Positions 9,841 through 20,924 of a DNA stretch of 40,616 nt are shown here, piece after piece (within the stretch, counting starts at the first letter, position 1; each line of letters begins with the position of its first letter). Origin of the DNA: Nemertoderma westbladi. Lineage: Eukaryota > Xenacoelomorpha > Nemertodermatida > Nemertodermatidae. The notes below the pieces were generated by a model. That model made no database searches. It was given only the letters and a program-made list of their open reading frames with translations, and was not told where the DNA came from. Made by a program: the position numbers and the translations under genes. The stretch spans positions 1 through 40,616 of the forward strand of contig JAUCBJ010001111.1 in the NCBI GenBank assembly GCA_032718475.1. Direction: 5' to 3'.

Positions 9841-10700
9841 GTACAATGTACTGTATATGCACAGCACAACTACATGTAAAATAAGAATTAATTGAATGTT
9901 CCCCCTCCCCCCTTTTGGTTTGTTAAATAGCTTTTTTAATAATCTTATTTAGGGACCCCCACTTTCTAGGACAGCTACGCTTAAATGATACACCTCTACT
10001 GATAATCTTTTATTGATTGCACGTGAGCCTAATGATTTAATGTACAAACTCTCCAAAATTAGCCTACCGTATAAATCTGTGACCCTCCCTATAACTGACG
10101 CCTGATCCCATACTGGTATGTGTCCCGTTTCGACGTGGTGTCCCGACATAGTTGTGCTGTGCATATACATTGTACTGTCCTCTTAGGTATGTTGTTACTG
10201 CTTTGTTTGTCGTTACCGGTACTGTTGTAGGCCTATTATTATTATTATACTGATATAATTTAATTGAATCTTAATCTATAGGAAAATACAGAGTTATCAC
10301 ACATCTTAATGTCTTAGGTAGCCAGATTATTGACAATGTTGGCACTTAGCCTTTGAAATATATTTATAATTTTATACATTTCCTTTTATATTATACATAA
10401 CGAAACGAATTATTTCTATTTTTCACCATCTTCGAGAATTATCTCATTAGCAACAGTATATGGGGCATAGCAGTCAATGATATGTTGGTGGAATGGGAAT
10501 TCATTAAGACCAAACATACAATTTGCATGGTCATTTGCAGAAGTTACTATCCACATCCACCACACATTTTCAGGGTGTCATCCTCAATATTGATATTCTA
10601 TATTATAACTGCAGAGCTTATTTGCAGGGTTGATACTTTAACCGTCTCTGCCTGAGAAATAAATTCAAATACAGCCAACTTTGAGAAATTAACCCCTTCA

Positions 10701-10707
10701 TACTAAC
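10701..10707 (+). promoter_or_regulatory. TACTAAC branch-site candidate for exon D1
   Basis: Perfect TACTAAC, about 20 nt upstream of the D1 acceptor AG. The same word lies upstream of E1 (11190), F1 (11998), D2 (22428), E2 (22910) and F2 (23726). Confidence 0.6.
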
Positions 10708-10727
10708 TAGCTGGTTTCATCATTTAG

Positions 10728-10925
10728 GGCATCTTCACCAATCACTCATGATCAGTCTGAAACTAAAGAAATACAAGTTGAGATGAAATTAGATAAAGAT
10801 GATGTAGAGAAATCAGATATCGAAGTGATTGAGTTAAATGGGAAGATTTCCAGATTGGAAACATATGACGGGAAACTTAAGAGAGATATCGCGAAACAGA
10901 AGACAAAACCTAAATCTCTTGACAG
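10728..10925 (+). CDS. Host gene exon D, unit 1 (66 codons)
   Basis: Acceptor CATTTAG at 10727, donor GACAG|GTGTGC; 198 nt, phase 2-2. Opens ASSPITHDQSETKE and is charged and helical (MKLDKDDVEKSD, LNGKISRLETYDGKLKRD), ending KSLDR. The copy at 22455 differs by about five replacements and two silent changes by eye. It follows exon C after the TE-filled intron and precedes E by a 292-nt intron. Confidence 0.7.
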
Positions 10926-11217
10926 GTGTGCAATACTTTAATATGCTTTCAGAATAATTTAATGCATAATTATTATTAAATTTTTAATAATTAATAATTA
11001 AACTATGTCATAAAACAGAAAATTTAAACAAGTAGCACTTGAAAAAAAAGTAAGAATCCTAAATAAAATTATGTATAATGGCTTTGATTCCCAACTGATG
11101 CTAACTACTATTACTTCTGTAAAGTTAGAATATATATTTTTAAATAATTCACACTAACTCAATCATTTGTTCTGCACAGAATCTCACCATACTAACATGT
11201 CTGACATCATCATTTAG

Positions 11218-11460
11218 AGTTTCATCTTCACCCATCACCCATGATCATTCTGAGATTAAGCAACTCAAAGATGAGCTGAAATCTGCTAAAGATGATACAA
11301 AACAACTTAAACTAGATCTCCAATCCGCTAAAAATGATGCAAAGAAAGCTGAGAGTGACTATAAGATCCTAACAAAGAGAAATAAGACTTTAGAAACTCA
11401 CATAGAAACACTGAAACGAGATATTGATAGTCTAAAAGGGAAACCATTGTCTATTAAAAG
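11218..11460 (+). CDS. Host gene exon E, unit 1 (81 codons, longest cassette)
   Basis: Acceptor CATTTAG at 11217, donor AAAAG|GTTTGC; 243 nt, phase 2-2. Opens VSSSPITHDHSEIKQLKDE. Two successive KQLK-type blocks (KQLKDELKSAKDD and KQLKLDLQSAKND) show an internal duplication of about 14 residues relative to exon A; the rest is nearly the A sequence (ILTKRNKTLETHI). The junction codon here is AG|A instead of AG|G, still Arg. The copy at 22938 has the same length. Confidence 0.7.
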
Positions 11461-11660
11461 GTTTGCAAATTATAATTATTGACATAAATTTAGAATAATT
11501 GCGTTTAACATTTATTAATAATAATAATTATGATCGGTGATCCTGTGAAATACGAAACATCAGAGGTAACCTTAAGGATCCTCTCTCCTGGGTGTTACCA
11601 ATAAGGCAGGGCGTGCGCCACACTAACTCCCAAGGGTAAACAATGCATAACTAACCAGTT

Positions 11661-11687
11661 CCCCCCCCCCCCCCCCCCCCCGCCCCC
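11661..11687. repeat. Poly-C tract in E-F intron (unit 1)
   Basis: Twenty-one C, one G, five C. The equivalent tract in unit 2 (about 23387-23415) is broken by T residues. No exon between 11461 and 12029; the rest of the intron is matched at 23181-23757. Confidence 0.9.
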
Positions 11688-12029
11688 ACCAATGTTCACA
11701 TTATATCACTGGGTTTGCGGAAACACTAATGTTTAAATTATCTTGCGCCGCATCCACTCGCACACTGCGATCCAAACCAGGTTGTGTTTGGATTGGAGGA
11801 GCATACATATCGATATATTATCTGATCAGAGCTCATCCAAATGTCATCGACATTTAGAAATGTAACCTACTGAACTGAATCCCAGGTACCAGATTACCAA
11901 CCAAATCTTATAAAGAAGAAAATCCAAATATGATATTGCCTTTAATTTAACGATTCGTGCTAATTCATTATTTGCACTGCATAATCATATCACACCATAC
12001 TAACATGCCTGATATTCTTATTTATTCAG

Positions 12030-12236
12030 GGTTGCACCTTCTCCCTTACACATCACTAAAGACCAGTCCGAGACCAAACAAGTAAAGGATAAGACGAAAT
12101 CTGGTATAGATGAAACAAAGAAAAATGGCGCTGAAATTAAATATTTAACCAAAATGAATGCCAAATTAGAATCAGAGAATGAGAAACTTAAACAAGATAT
12201 TCAGAGTTTCAAGAAAAAACCACATTCCCTTGAAAG
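12030..12236 (+). CDS. Host gene exon F, unit 1 (coiled-coil cassette, 69 codons)
   Basis: Acceptor TATTCAG at 12029, TACTAAC at 11998-12004, donor GAAAG|GTTTGG; 207 nt, phase 2-2. Opens VAPSPLHITKDQSETKQ and continues lysine-rich and helical (AKLESENEKLKQDIQSF), ending HSLER. The copy at 23758 has the same length with about four replacements. The opening combines the VAP start of exon B with the ITxDQSE motif of D. The fossil LINE-X starts about 40 nt beyond the donor. Confidence 0.7.
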
Positions 12237-12275
12237 GTTTGGACAGTTATTTATGCTAATATCTAACTATGTTTT

Positions 12276-13044
12276 ACTAGGTCACACATTTGCACCATTA
12301 TTATTCATAAGTATCTTGGATTATGTTCTGCCTATATCTTTATACTACCACAATGAAGGAGTCATGGAAACAGCTCCTACCGTTCTCGGTACAGAAGAGG
12401 TGGTTATCCAGTCTTGCACCTATCTGATAGGGACTTTGGTGATAACATGAAGCACTCTCGGAATTACATGACGAGAAGTCAACTGGCTCCTCATCAACCA
12501 CCAGCTATTGATTTCATTGGAGCAGGATGCTTCTATTCTTGGTCTTTTTATCACTAACATCAAGCATAAATGGGCCATTGGAGGATTTCCAAGTCACTTA
12601 GAATAAATCGAATCTTAAGCTTCGTTCATTTAGAACAGCAGTATAACCTTTACGCCTATGTGGGAGTTCATGCTAGGTTCTAAATGGACACCAAAGTTCT
12701 GGATAGCACATGAACAAGAATTATATGATAGGTTCATTGTGTGAAGAAGTACAATGCAAATATCTCCGACAAGACACTGTATAACATTGGAGGTATCTCA
12801 TTGGTTCCCACAAACTTTACAGGAAGTCGCTTTCACAAGGAAGACCAACCCAAAACACGATCTTGAATTGTGGTGGCCTGTAATGTGTATTTGGAATTTG
12901 TGCCATTTGGAATCTGTAATCATAAGATGCGGAAAATCTCGCAAAAGTCATATGAGATAGGGAGTTGTTGCCTTGTCCAATTTTATGGATACGCTGGCAC
13001 AAGTATTTCTATAATGCAGCTGCAATGCAGTATGTTGATATTAG
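12276..13044 (+). pseudogene. Decayed LINE-X fossil, unit 2
   Basis: Starts with a degenerate match to the RT QGDTLAP block (HTFAPLLFISILDYVL is still readable) and runs with stops and deletions through the C-terminal region to a GCAGCTGCAATGCAG 3' end. Shared by all three units, so older than the amplification and older than the clean LINE-X copies. Confidence 0.8.
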
Positions 13045-13169
13045 ATGGATAGAATAGATATATCACACTATTCGGGTTTCTGGTATTGGAAACAATTATT
13101 GCTGTTCTGGCAATCAGAGCATCAAAGCAAGCAGATTATCACAAAGCAAAATATTTTTTATCATTCTAG

Positions 13170-13370
13170 GCCAATGACTTCGTCTATCACACACAAACAA
13201 GATGACTCAAAACAACTTAAACTAGACCTGCAATCTGCTAAAAATGATGCAAAGAAATCTGAGAATGACAATAAGATCTTAACAAAGAGAAATAAGACTT
13301 TGGAAACTCATATTGACACACTGAAAGAAGATATTAATAGTCTAAAACGGAAATCATTGCCTATGGAAAG
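13170..13370 (+). CDS. Host gene exon A, unit 2
   Basis: Acceptor CATTCTAG at 13169, donor GAAAG|GTTTGC; 201 nt, phase 2-2. Same product as exon A1 with a Gly to Asp and an Arg to Ser change and one silent change. Flanking intron is also close to unit 1, so the duplication is recent. Confidence 0.7.
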
Positions 13371-13615
13371 GTTTGCTGATAATACATTTTACTTACAATT
13401 ATATGACCATATTTTGAGAGATTTTTCACAACCCACCCCTGCCCTTGAAAACAGTTTCATAACTTCGAATTTAAGATGGTAGTTAGGGCTAGAAAGTACT
13501 AATGTAATCAAATAAAGTATAAAATTTCTCAGATCATCTACATATATATCATTCAAACACTCATTAACTAAATTAAGCACTTCATAATATTCGAATATCA
13601 TCATCATTAATTTAG

Positions 13616-13726
13616 GGTCGCCCCCGAATCACACACTGATGACCATCCTGATCAAGATCAAATTGCACTTCCTGGTGTGAGTTATGATGGTGAGAAGGAA
13701 ACAGCAATACCCCATACCATAGAAAG
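13616..13726 (+). CDS. Host gene exon B, unit 2
   Basis: Acceptor TTTAG at 13615, donor GAAAG|GTTGGC; 111 nt, phase 2-2; identical to B1 by eye. LINE-Y starts 17 nt beyond the donor, so the downstream intron here is about 6.8 kb. Confidence 0.65.
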
Positions 13727-13976
13727 GTTGGCATCAATAATTTGATTTGATTTGTTTATTACGTACATTATACAACGTATAAGTACAAATTAAGTAAAGT
13801 AACACTACATTAATAAGTATTGGCACAACACTGTAGTATAGTAATTATTTGTAGCACATATTATAAAGAGCGTATGTAGTGTGGTGTATAAATGGCACGG
13901 GAATATACTATATTCAATATGCACATTACTTATACATACAACAAAAGTTAACGAAAAAATAACTATTTACTTACTT

Positions 13977-15537
13977 CTAGCACGATGAAATATAGTTTAG
14001 TAAACTTTGGATCTCTTCACCCTCAAAACCCGGAATCACCGAAAAACCGATTAAGGCATCAATTAAATCTTTACATGTATCTACTTTCCATTCTTCACCT
14101 GATGGAATAGGAACATACTTAAGTTTCGTACTAATTAATACAGGCGTTAAAATAGATAGGTTTGAAGTATCACACTCTGTTGCAATATTGCGTAAATTTC
14201 TACCACTTATTGACCTGCAATCCGATAACAACATTTTAGCTAAAAACCGTATGCACGTCCTATTTGAGTGTAATAAAGTATTGCTGAAAGTTACGAAATT
14301 TTTACAAATAATCACCCATGGGTGCATAAAACCCGGAATTTCCTGCACTATGAACCTATGAGAATTGTATGGTAGACGACAGGTAATCCTAACGTTAATA
14401 TTCCAACTTGTTAATAATCTACGTCACTCATCAGACCACAAATTCCAGGTATTACTACCATAAAACGACATTAACGACATATAACGACATCTCTGTACTT
14501 GTAAAATATTACTAGGATGTGCAAATCCAAATTCTTGCTTAATATTATTTAGTTTACCAATAAATTGTCCCCTTTTTCTCAAAATATCACCAGTTAAACG
14601 GCACTTATAATCGATAAGTATTCCTAGATGAGTAGCCTCTTTAACCCAAGGCAATTGAATATCATTAATTTCTATTCGAAATGCCGGTGGTTTCCAACGG
14701 AAACCAACGGGATACATTTACATTTACACTTTTCCACATTAACATCAGTACTCAGTCGTAGATTATACTTACTGCAAAATTCTTTACACAGATTAACCAT
14801 AAACTGAAGGCCTACTACTGAAGGACAAAGTAAAAACACATCGTCTGCGTACGCTAATACCCCAAAATAATAATTACCAATAAAGCAACCTACCTGAGAT
14901 TTACGTAATGAACTAATCAGCATATTCAGAACAATGCAAAACAAAATAGGGGAGCATACTGCACCTTGACGCACTCCGTTAGTGATTGAGAATTTAAACG
15001 AATCGCTATTTAACCATTTCACCGCACAAATTTGATTACAGTAAATGAAAAGCAAACACCTTAGATATAACACAGAAAATCCCTTTTTTAGGAACTCCAA
15101 AAATAGAATTGGTCATTGGATCAGGTCAAAAGCCTTCGTGAAATCCAACAGGCACCCAAAAACTGGCGTTGAATGTCTAGCATAGTAATTAATCACCTCG
15201 GATGCTGACCAAGTGCACTTCACAGTACTAGATTCACTACGGAAACCAAATTGGAGATCATCCAATTTTAATTTCGAACCTTCCCCTAATAACATTACCC
15301 ACTCAAAAACTTTCAAAAGTAACGCAGATATTGCAATTAGTATCTGAAGAAATGTCCCCCAACATATTTTTCACAATTGGTATCATAGAAATAGATAACA
15401 AACATTTAGACACAAAGCCATGTGATAAGAAAGCATTAAATAACTTGGCAAGGTGACTTTCAAGAAAAGCACCGCCATTAATCAGTGCACCGGAATCACA
15501 ACTGTAACTGACGTCTGATTTATTATTCTTTAATCGC
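13977..15537 (-). pseudogene. LINE-Y ORF2, RT and C-terminal part, broken
   Basis: Reads from 15537 downward: an RT fingers segment (SGALINGGAFL, MIPIVKN), then a gap where the NYRPI block should be, then LDDLQFGFRSESST and catalytic LLDFTKAFD (15113-15316). The palm has VRQGAVCSPILF and YADD (14672-15100), then a thumb-like part with LGILIDYK (14424-14717) and a C-terminal region (13977-14348). Frame changes near 15105, 14700 and 14400. It is the continuation of the endonuclease ORF beyond the LINE-X insert. Confidence 0.8.
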
Positions 15538-16224
15538 TACTACTAGGATCGGCATGCTGCATTGCAGCTGAATTTTTAAGAATGCTGTGCCAGCACGTCA
15601 ACAAAATTGCACAGCCACAACTCCCTATCACCCATGACATTTGCTAGATTATCCGCATCTTCAAGGCCAGTATCCTTTAAGATGCGTCTCAAGAAAGTCA
15701 TGGGCTGTCCACCATGCTTTTTCACTCCATGAGGCTGCCAAAGTACAAGATTATGCACTGGCTGGTCCTCACGGCGAAAGCAATGTCCTGCAAAGCGGAG
15801 GCGATTTTGTTCTAGTGTCAAGCTTGGGGGAACCAATGAGACACCTCCAATGTTATATAGTGTCTGGTTGGAGATGTGTGCATTGTACTTGACACAATGT
15901 ACCCGGCGTAGCATTCTTGTGAATGTGCCATCCAGAGATTTGGTGTCCTCAGCAGTTAGAGCCCAGCATGGACTCCCGTAGAGGAGTACTGGAACTACTG
16001 CTGCTCTGAATAATCGGACCTTAAGTTTCCGATTAATTCTAGGTGACTTCCAAATCCTGGAAAGCCTATTCAAGGCTGCCCATGCCTTTCCCTTACGTAT
16101 TCGAAGGTCCTCACCTGACTTCCGGATCCATGATCCCAGGTAACAGAAGTCGTCCACATGCTCAAGCATACCATCCTTTGAGCTTATGCTCATCCGATCA
16201 GAGACTTGCTGACGACTTTCAAAG
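15538..16224 (-). mobile_element. LINE-X copy 3, 5'-truncated, nested in LINE-Y
   Basis: Flanked by an 11-bp duplication TCTTTAATCGC (15527-15537 and 16225-16235), which fixes both ends. The 3' end carries TAGTAGTA; the 5' end begins inside the RT C-terminal region (equivalent to about base 1130 of copy 1). Confidence 0.92.
15576..16193 (-). CDS. LINE-X C-terminal ORF fragment (205 codons)
   Basis: Open frame covering the post-palm region (LEHVDDFCYLGSW), the RAAVVPVLLYGS block and the C-terminal LRFAGHCFRR region, ending at the family stop. Nearly identical to copy 1. It lacks catalytic RT motifs, so it cannot act alone. ORF start is simply the first ATG in the truncated copy. Confidence 0.85.
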   Translation of the reverse strand: MSISSKDGMLEHVDDFCYLGSWIRKSGEDLRIRKGKAWAALNRLSRIWKSPRINRKLKVRLFRAAVVPVLLYGSPCWALTAEDTKSLDGTFTRMLRRVHCVKYNAHISNQTLYNIGGVSLVPPSLTLEQNRLRFAGHCFRREDQPVHNLVLWQPHGVKKHGGQPMTFLRRILKDTGLEDADNLANVMGDRELWLCNFVDVLAQHS

Positions 16225-16857
16225 TCTTTAATCGCAGTAAAGCCTCATGTATAATACGGGGCGATAAAAGTTCACTAATGCCAGTACCATTGGGTTGGTT
16301 CACATTATTCACATTAGTGTTATTAATCTTTTTAATTTCGTCAGCCAGCTTGGATTCAACATCCGATAATTTCACATCACAAGAAATGTTCTGATTATAT
16401 AAAACATTATAAATATTAGCAAAAATATCCGCAATATCTGACGAATCAGTTTTACCATTAATAGAACTCGATTGCACTCGCACATCCCTCTAAATTTTTT
16501 GATTTCATCAAAAATACCAGTAGTACCATTTAAACAGGCCTGCAAAATTTTATTACGCTTAATGTTACCCTGGGCTTTTTTTAACCTGCGTATAGCATAT
16601 TGATATTGGGCACGAGTAGTACGGCGTTTATGAAAGAGATAACTATTAGCACCAGTTGGTTTCCCCGCAGCACTCCAAACATCATGCCAAAACATAGCAT
16701 CTATTTTAAAATCTCTCACATGTTCGTTCCAACCGGGCAATGTTTGAAATCGCTTGCGGTTTATAACACCTCCAGTATGTGGCAAAATCTCAGCTGCATT
16801 CTCAATAGCCTCCAATAGCTGCATTGTGTATTTTTCAATAAACAAACGATGTTCAGG
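16225..16857 (-). pseudogene. LINE-Y ORF2, endonuclease-RT linker, broken
   Basis: Continues in the endonuclease frame after an in-frame TAA (16858-16860): helical segment (FIEKYTMQLLEAIENA), a Trp-rich WNEHVRDFKIDAMFWHDVW stretch and RRTTRAQYQYAIRRLKK. A frameshift near 16485 leads to the SSINGKTDSSDIADIF segment and the start of RT (SPRIIHEALLRLK) before the LINE-X insert. Confidence 0.75.
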
Positions 16858-17799
16858 TTAAGAACATAAAAGATTATTGCAATTATGACAATCAGTCTCT
16901 AAAGAAACATTTATCAGCAAATCATTCAGTAACGAATGATAACTTGCCTTTTGTTGATCAGTTGCTTTCTCATAAGAATATTTAACTGGAGGAGGCTCAG
17001 AAATAATATTGGGATTTAAAGCATCAACTTTAAATTTAAAATATATAGGGCTGTGGTTTGATATATTTGCACCAGAATGAATAACATTGGCCTCAAAACA
17101 AGCATCTAATAAATTGTGGCTAACAAGAAAATGATCTATTGTAGAATGGTGGATAACATTGTTGAACATTGAAAAGTAAGTGTAGTCAATTGGGAAAACG
17201 TTCCATAAACAAAAAATGGAAAGGGTTTCAATGTAATCAATTACAGTACGTACATGTATCGAACTACGATTTAAATCTGCATTTAAATCTCCCACCCATA
17301 ACAGATTATCAAACTGTGACGTAGTTACTGTGTCCTTGATACTATTAAGCAAAGTGAACAACTCCTCTGAAACTGTAGGGCTGTTCTGATTATCTACCGG
17401 AAAATATGAATTGATCAACAGCAACTTGTTATTTGGAAAATTAAAAATAACTGCCTGATATCTAATATTATTACCAGTATTGATTATAGAAATATATTTA
17501 CATAGCGATTTTTTCCAAAGGATACAAAGACCGCCGCTTGGTCTACCACGAGAAACTTCATCACTCAAAAAAGTCGCCGGGACTACGCCGTAATCACAAT
17601 CGGGGAAAAACGACCTAAATTTATAACAATTATCTTTCAAAATAAAATGTTCCTGAATACAAACAATATCCGTGCCTAACAATAATGTATTAATGAAGTC
17701 TACTTTATCAATTCCCCTACCGGTCGAATTATATGACACAATTGATACAGTATTATTATTAACATTCAAGTTTGTGCCATGAGAAAGTGCAGTAGCCAT
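16858..17799 (-). CDS. LINE-Y ORF2 N-terminus: apurinic/apyrimidinic-type endonuclease
   Basis: 313 codons. Motifs in order: VSIVSYNSTGRG near residue 20 (the conserved Asn), IVCIQEH near 45 (catalytic Glu), SGGLCILWKK, LLWVGDLNADL near 168 (Asp-Leu-Asn), STIDHFLVS near 220, and SNHSPIYF near 247 with the catalytic His. This is the nicking domain used in target-primed reverse transcription. The ATG at 17799 lies about 70 nt downstream of the ORF1 stop. Ends in a premature TAA; the same frame continues beyond it. Confidence 0.85.
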   Translation of the reverse strand: MATALSHGTNLNVNNNTVSIVSYNSTGRGIDKVDFINTLLLGTDIVCIQEHFILKDNCYKFRSFFPDCDYGVVPATFLSDEVSRGRPSGGLCILWKKSLCKYISIINTGNNIRYQAVIFNFPNNKLLLINSYFPVDNQNSPTVSEELFTLLNSIKDTVTTSQFDNLLWVGDLNADLNRSSIHVRTVIDYIETLSIFCLWNVFPIDYTYFSMFNNVIHHSTIDHFLVSHNLLDACFEANVIHSGANISNHSPIYFKFKVDALNPNIISEPPPVKYSYEKATDQQKASYHSLLNDLLINVSLETDCHNCNNLLCS

Positions 17800-17869
17800 T
17801 GTTAAGAGAGATTTCGAAACACAGTTTCATTACACAGTTCGAGTGACTAACCAACATCCGGCCTGGAGA

Positions 17870-19426
17870 TCACTGTCGACAAAAGTCTCCAAGGCCACTC
17901 CTCTCAGGTTCAGGTCTACGATACGGTCGATAGACCCACTCCCTCACATAAACACCAGATGGCCACATCTCAGCATTAAACGCCACGTCTAATTGGTGTC
18001 TTCGCACCGCAACACGAAAACTAGCTGCCGGGAATCATCGCTAGACACCTTCCTAACAGCACTCGGCAGTATATCAACGTTCTTCAACGCAAAGCACTGG
18101 ATAATATCATTCGCGGTGGTCCCTGAACAGCAACGAGAAACAAAAATCTCTGCCGGAGCAGCATGTAGGCCTGCCTGAGACTGTGCTCCATCCGCCCCAG
18201 GACTACTCTTTGTACCAACCACCATTCGTTTACTTTTGTGCTGTTAAGTTTTCGACTGTTTAGTGCGCCACTCTAACTCGCTGCCATCCTGAACTTGCAC
18301 TTCGATAACGCCGTCGTCGGAAGACTGATGCGGACGCTTCACACTACCTCTATCTCTATTATACCCAATCGATGGAGAGCCTGCCAGCGAGGCCAACGGA
18401 GAATAGTAACCCCATGAAAGCGACCCTGGCTGTCTGTCCAACATCCCAGAATGAACGGTCTCTTTGCTGTGTCAGGTTACCTCGTGTATGATAGCCACCT
18501 CCTGATGGCTGATGCTGCTGCGCCACCCGCTGGTGCCTCGCTATCGCTACATCTCGAAACGTTCCTCTGTCAAGGAGCGGCGTAACCTGCAATGGTTCCT
18601 GTCCGCCCGATTCTCTTAGCGGAACGCCCCTATTCGCATTCACAGATGTCGATATGACTTGCCCAGACAGTGATGTACCCATCTTACCATTAAGGCATTC
18701 GAGCTTACTGTTTACTTTTGTCAACTCCGTAGCAAATGCAACCTCCCTAGCCTTCATCTGACTCATAAAAGTCTCAGTTAGAAAGTGAAATCGGTCCTCG
18801 ATCATAGAGAAACCCGCTGACTGATCTGCCTGATTTACACTATCTGAATCATTCGTAATCGGAAACGATGGAAGCGATAAAGCATCCAATGCATCCACCG
18901 CTATTAGGGGTAACTTACCCTCTCGATCGATATCGCGAATCTTATCCCATATGTCTTTGACATTAGCTTCTGCAGCTGAACGTTCAGCAGTATCTCGCCT
19001 ATTGATCAAGTCCAAACTTGATCCCAGACACTTGTTAAATAATAGAACCTTGGCTGCCCAAATCTGCTCAGGAGAGAAATGCTTCAGGCAGGCAGTACTA
19101 CCGATTCCAAATACTGAATTGGAAAAACATTGCAGTGCAAAAGACAAACACGTATTTACAACTACCGGTACCGGTTCACCTGGAGTTGACCCGGCCCAGG
19201 AGGAGTTGGTTAAACAATTCTCGAGGCCGGTACCATCTGTACTACTGGTGTCCATAACATTGCCACCGTCGGGTCTACACATATTTGCATCCAATAAGTT
19301 ATCAGAAATAACCGATGTGGTTGTGGTATTACCAGAACTCTCACGCCTGTTACTGGGTTCTCCTGCACCGGTACCCGCATTAGGACCGGACACATGCCTA
19401 TTAACTACTGATTGTGACTGGCTCAT
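17870..19426 (-). pseudogene. LINE-Y ORF1 protein (nucleic-acid binding), broken in three places
   Basis: Starts ATG 19426 (MSQSQSVVNRHVSG). N-terminal region is Ser/Gly-rich, followed by a helical middle (EDRFHFLTETFMSQMKAREV, then a leucine-spaced KVNSKLECLNGK). Frameshift near 18440; an in-frame TAA at 18244-18246; another frameshift near 17990. The C-terminal part (FVSRCCSGTTANDIIQCF ... MWPSGVYVREW) has the layout of the RRM-like domain found at the end of ORF1 proteins in CR1/Jockey-type LINEs. Such proteins bind the element RNA. Stop at 17870-17872. Confidence 0.7.
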
Positions 19427-19486
19427 GACTGTCTGATTACTGACTGTCTGAGCGTAAAATAACTTTATCGATAGAATCTGTTATCG

Positions 19487-19826
19487 ATTTACAACTGAAA
19501 TTGGTAACAAATATATTAAAAAAATTCCATTGTATAAGTCTGTCTTAGTATCCTCTTACAAACCATTTGAGTTAGGGATATCCGAACAATGTCATCACAA
19601 CTGTGGCAACTCCTATCATCCTATGATACCTATTACATGATTCATCACTGCGTTTCAAATCTCCAACTCATGTACATTCTCTATGATGTGCCATATTGTT
19701 TTTTCCCTCCTTATCCACTTGAACAATTCCTTTGATGTGGCAAGCATTTGAGTAATGCGGTTCTAATTAATTTCTATTCATATTTCCAGCTCCCAGAATG
19801 TATTAAATTAAAATATATTTCCCATC
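19487..19826 (+). repeat. Intron segment S, shortened form (unit 2)
   Basis: Follows LINE-Y and matches 5513-5852 in every small variant checked, including the internal deletion. No exon seen. Confidence 0.8.
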
Positions 19827-20529
19827 CTTAATCTACTCATAGCTCATTAACTATTGCACCATTCACTTAATCTACCCATAGCTCATTAACTATTGCACCA
19901 TTCACTTAATCTACCCATAGCTCATTAACTATTGCACCATTCACTTAATCTACCCATAACTCATTAACTATTGCACCATTCACTTAATCTACCCATAGCT
20001 CATTAACTATTGCACCATTCACTTAATCTACTCATAGCTCATTAACTATTGCACCATTCACTTAATCTACCCATAGCTCATTAACTATTGCACCATTCAC
20101 TTAATCTACCCATAGCTCATTAACTATTGCATCATTCTCTTAATATACCCATAGCTCATTAACTATTGCACCATTCATTTAATATACTCATAGCTCATTA
20201 ATTATTGCACCATTCACTTAATCTACTCATAGCTCATTAATTATTGCACCATTCACTTAATCTACCCATAGCTCATTAACTATTGCACCATTCAATTAAT
20301 CTACTCATAGCTCATTAACTATTGCACCATTCACTTAATCTACTCATAGCTCATAACTATTGCACCATTCACTTAATCTACTCATAGCTCATTAATTATT
20401 GCACCATTCACTTAATCTACCCATAGCTCATTAACTATTGCACCATTCACTTAATCTACTCATAGCTCATTAATTATTGCACCATTCACTTAATCTACTC
20501 ATAGCTTATTAACTATTGCTCCATTCACT
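19827..20529 (+). repeat. 39-bp minisatellite, about 18 copies, upstream of exon C2
   Basis: Same unit as at 5853-7152 but more homogeneous: mostly CCCATAGCTCA/GCACC types, no 120-bp higher-order pattern, and one unit with a 1-bp loss near 20352. Confidence 0.95.
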
Positions 20530-20561
20530 ATCACCAGCTAACATGATTGCTCATAATTTAG

Positions 20562-20768
20562 GGTTTCATCATCAAATATCACTTACGAACAATCCGACCA
20601 TAGAGAGTGCCAACTCGAACTTCAGTTCTCAAAGGATGAAGTAGAAGTTTTAGTGGAGGAAATAAGAGATTTAGTTAATAAGAATGAAAAACAAGAATCG
20701 GAACTGGAAAAACTACAACAACAATTTGATAACGTGACTTCAGATTTAAGATCAAAAGAAATTGAAAG
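20562..20768 (+). CDS. Host gene exon C, unit 2
   Basis: Acceptor AATTTAG at 20561, donor GAAAG|GTTTGC; 207 nt, phase 2-2. Differs from C1 by Glu to Val and Met to Val and one silent change. Still fully open. Confidence 0.7.
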
Positions 20769-20924
20769 GTTTGCTGAATATATTTTACTTTTCTAGTTAT
20801 ATACAGATACTAACGAACAAGCTAATAATAATACTAACTCATGTAATTAGCCTATAAACTTATATACAATATTATAGTAAAATAAACATTATCATTCGAG
20901 TTTAAGACTCCTGGAACAGTTCCT

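Larger units (their letters stand above)
7916..10448. mobile_element. Foldback (long terminal inverted repeat) element, split by LINE-X copy 2
   Basis: Left arm about 7917-8169, continued at 9851-9871, is the inverted complement of about 10147-10421 over roughly 280 bp with high identity. The arms include TAGGCCTA and ACCGGTA words. The central 275 bp (9872-10146) shows no coding capacity. Flanked by AGCAACAG at 7908-7915 and 10449-10456. Unit 2 has a related site without the insert near 22165-22190, with a single ATCTGCAACA. The right end has about 35 bp not mirrored on the left. The 8-bp duplication suggests a hAT-like mobiliser, but the ends are not diagnostic. Confidence 0.75.
13744..19486 (-). 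mobile_element. LINE-Y: near full-length non-LTR retrotransposon
   Basis: Minus-strand element with ORF1, an apurinic-type endonuclease, RT and C-terminal region, a 3' UTR with AATAAA, and an AAATC-type pentamer tail (13744-13757 on the + strand). The 5' UTR is only about 60 nt. Flanked by ATTT (13740-13743, 19487-19490); unit 1 shows the uninterrupted site at 4889-4900. All ORFs carry stops or frameshifts, so it is dead. Interrupted at 15538-16224 by LINE-X copy 3. Domain order fits the CR1/L2/Jockey group; exact clade not determined. Confidence 0.85.
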
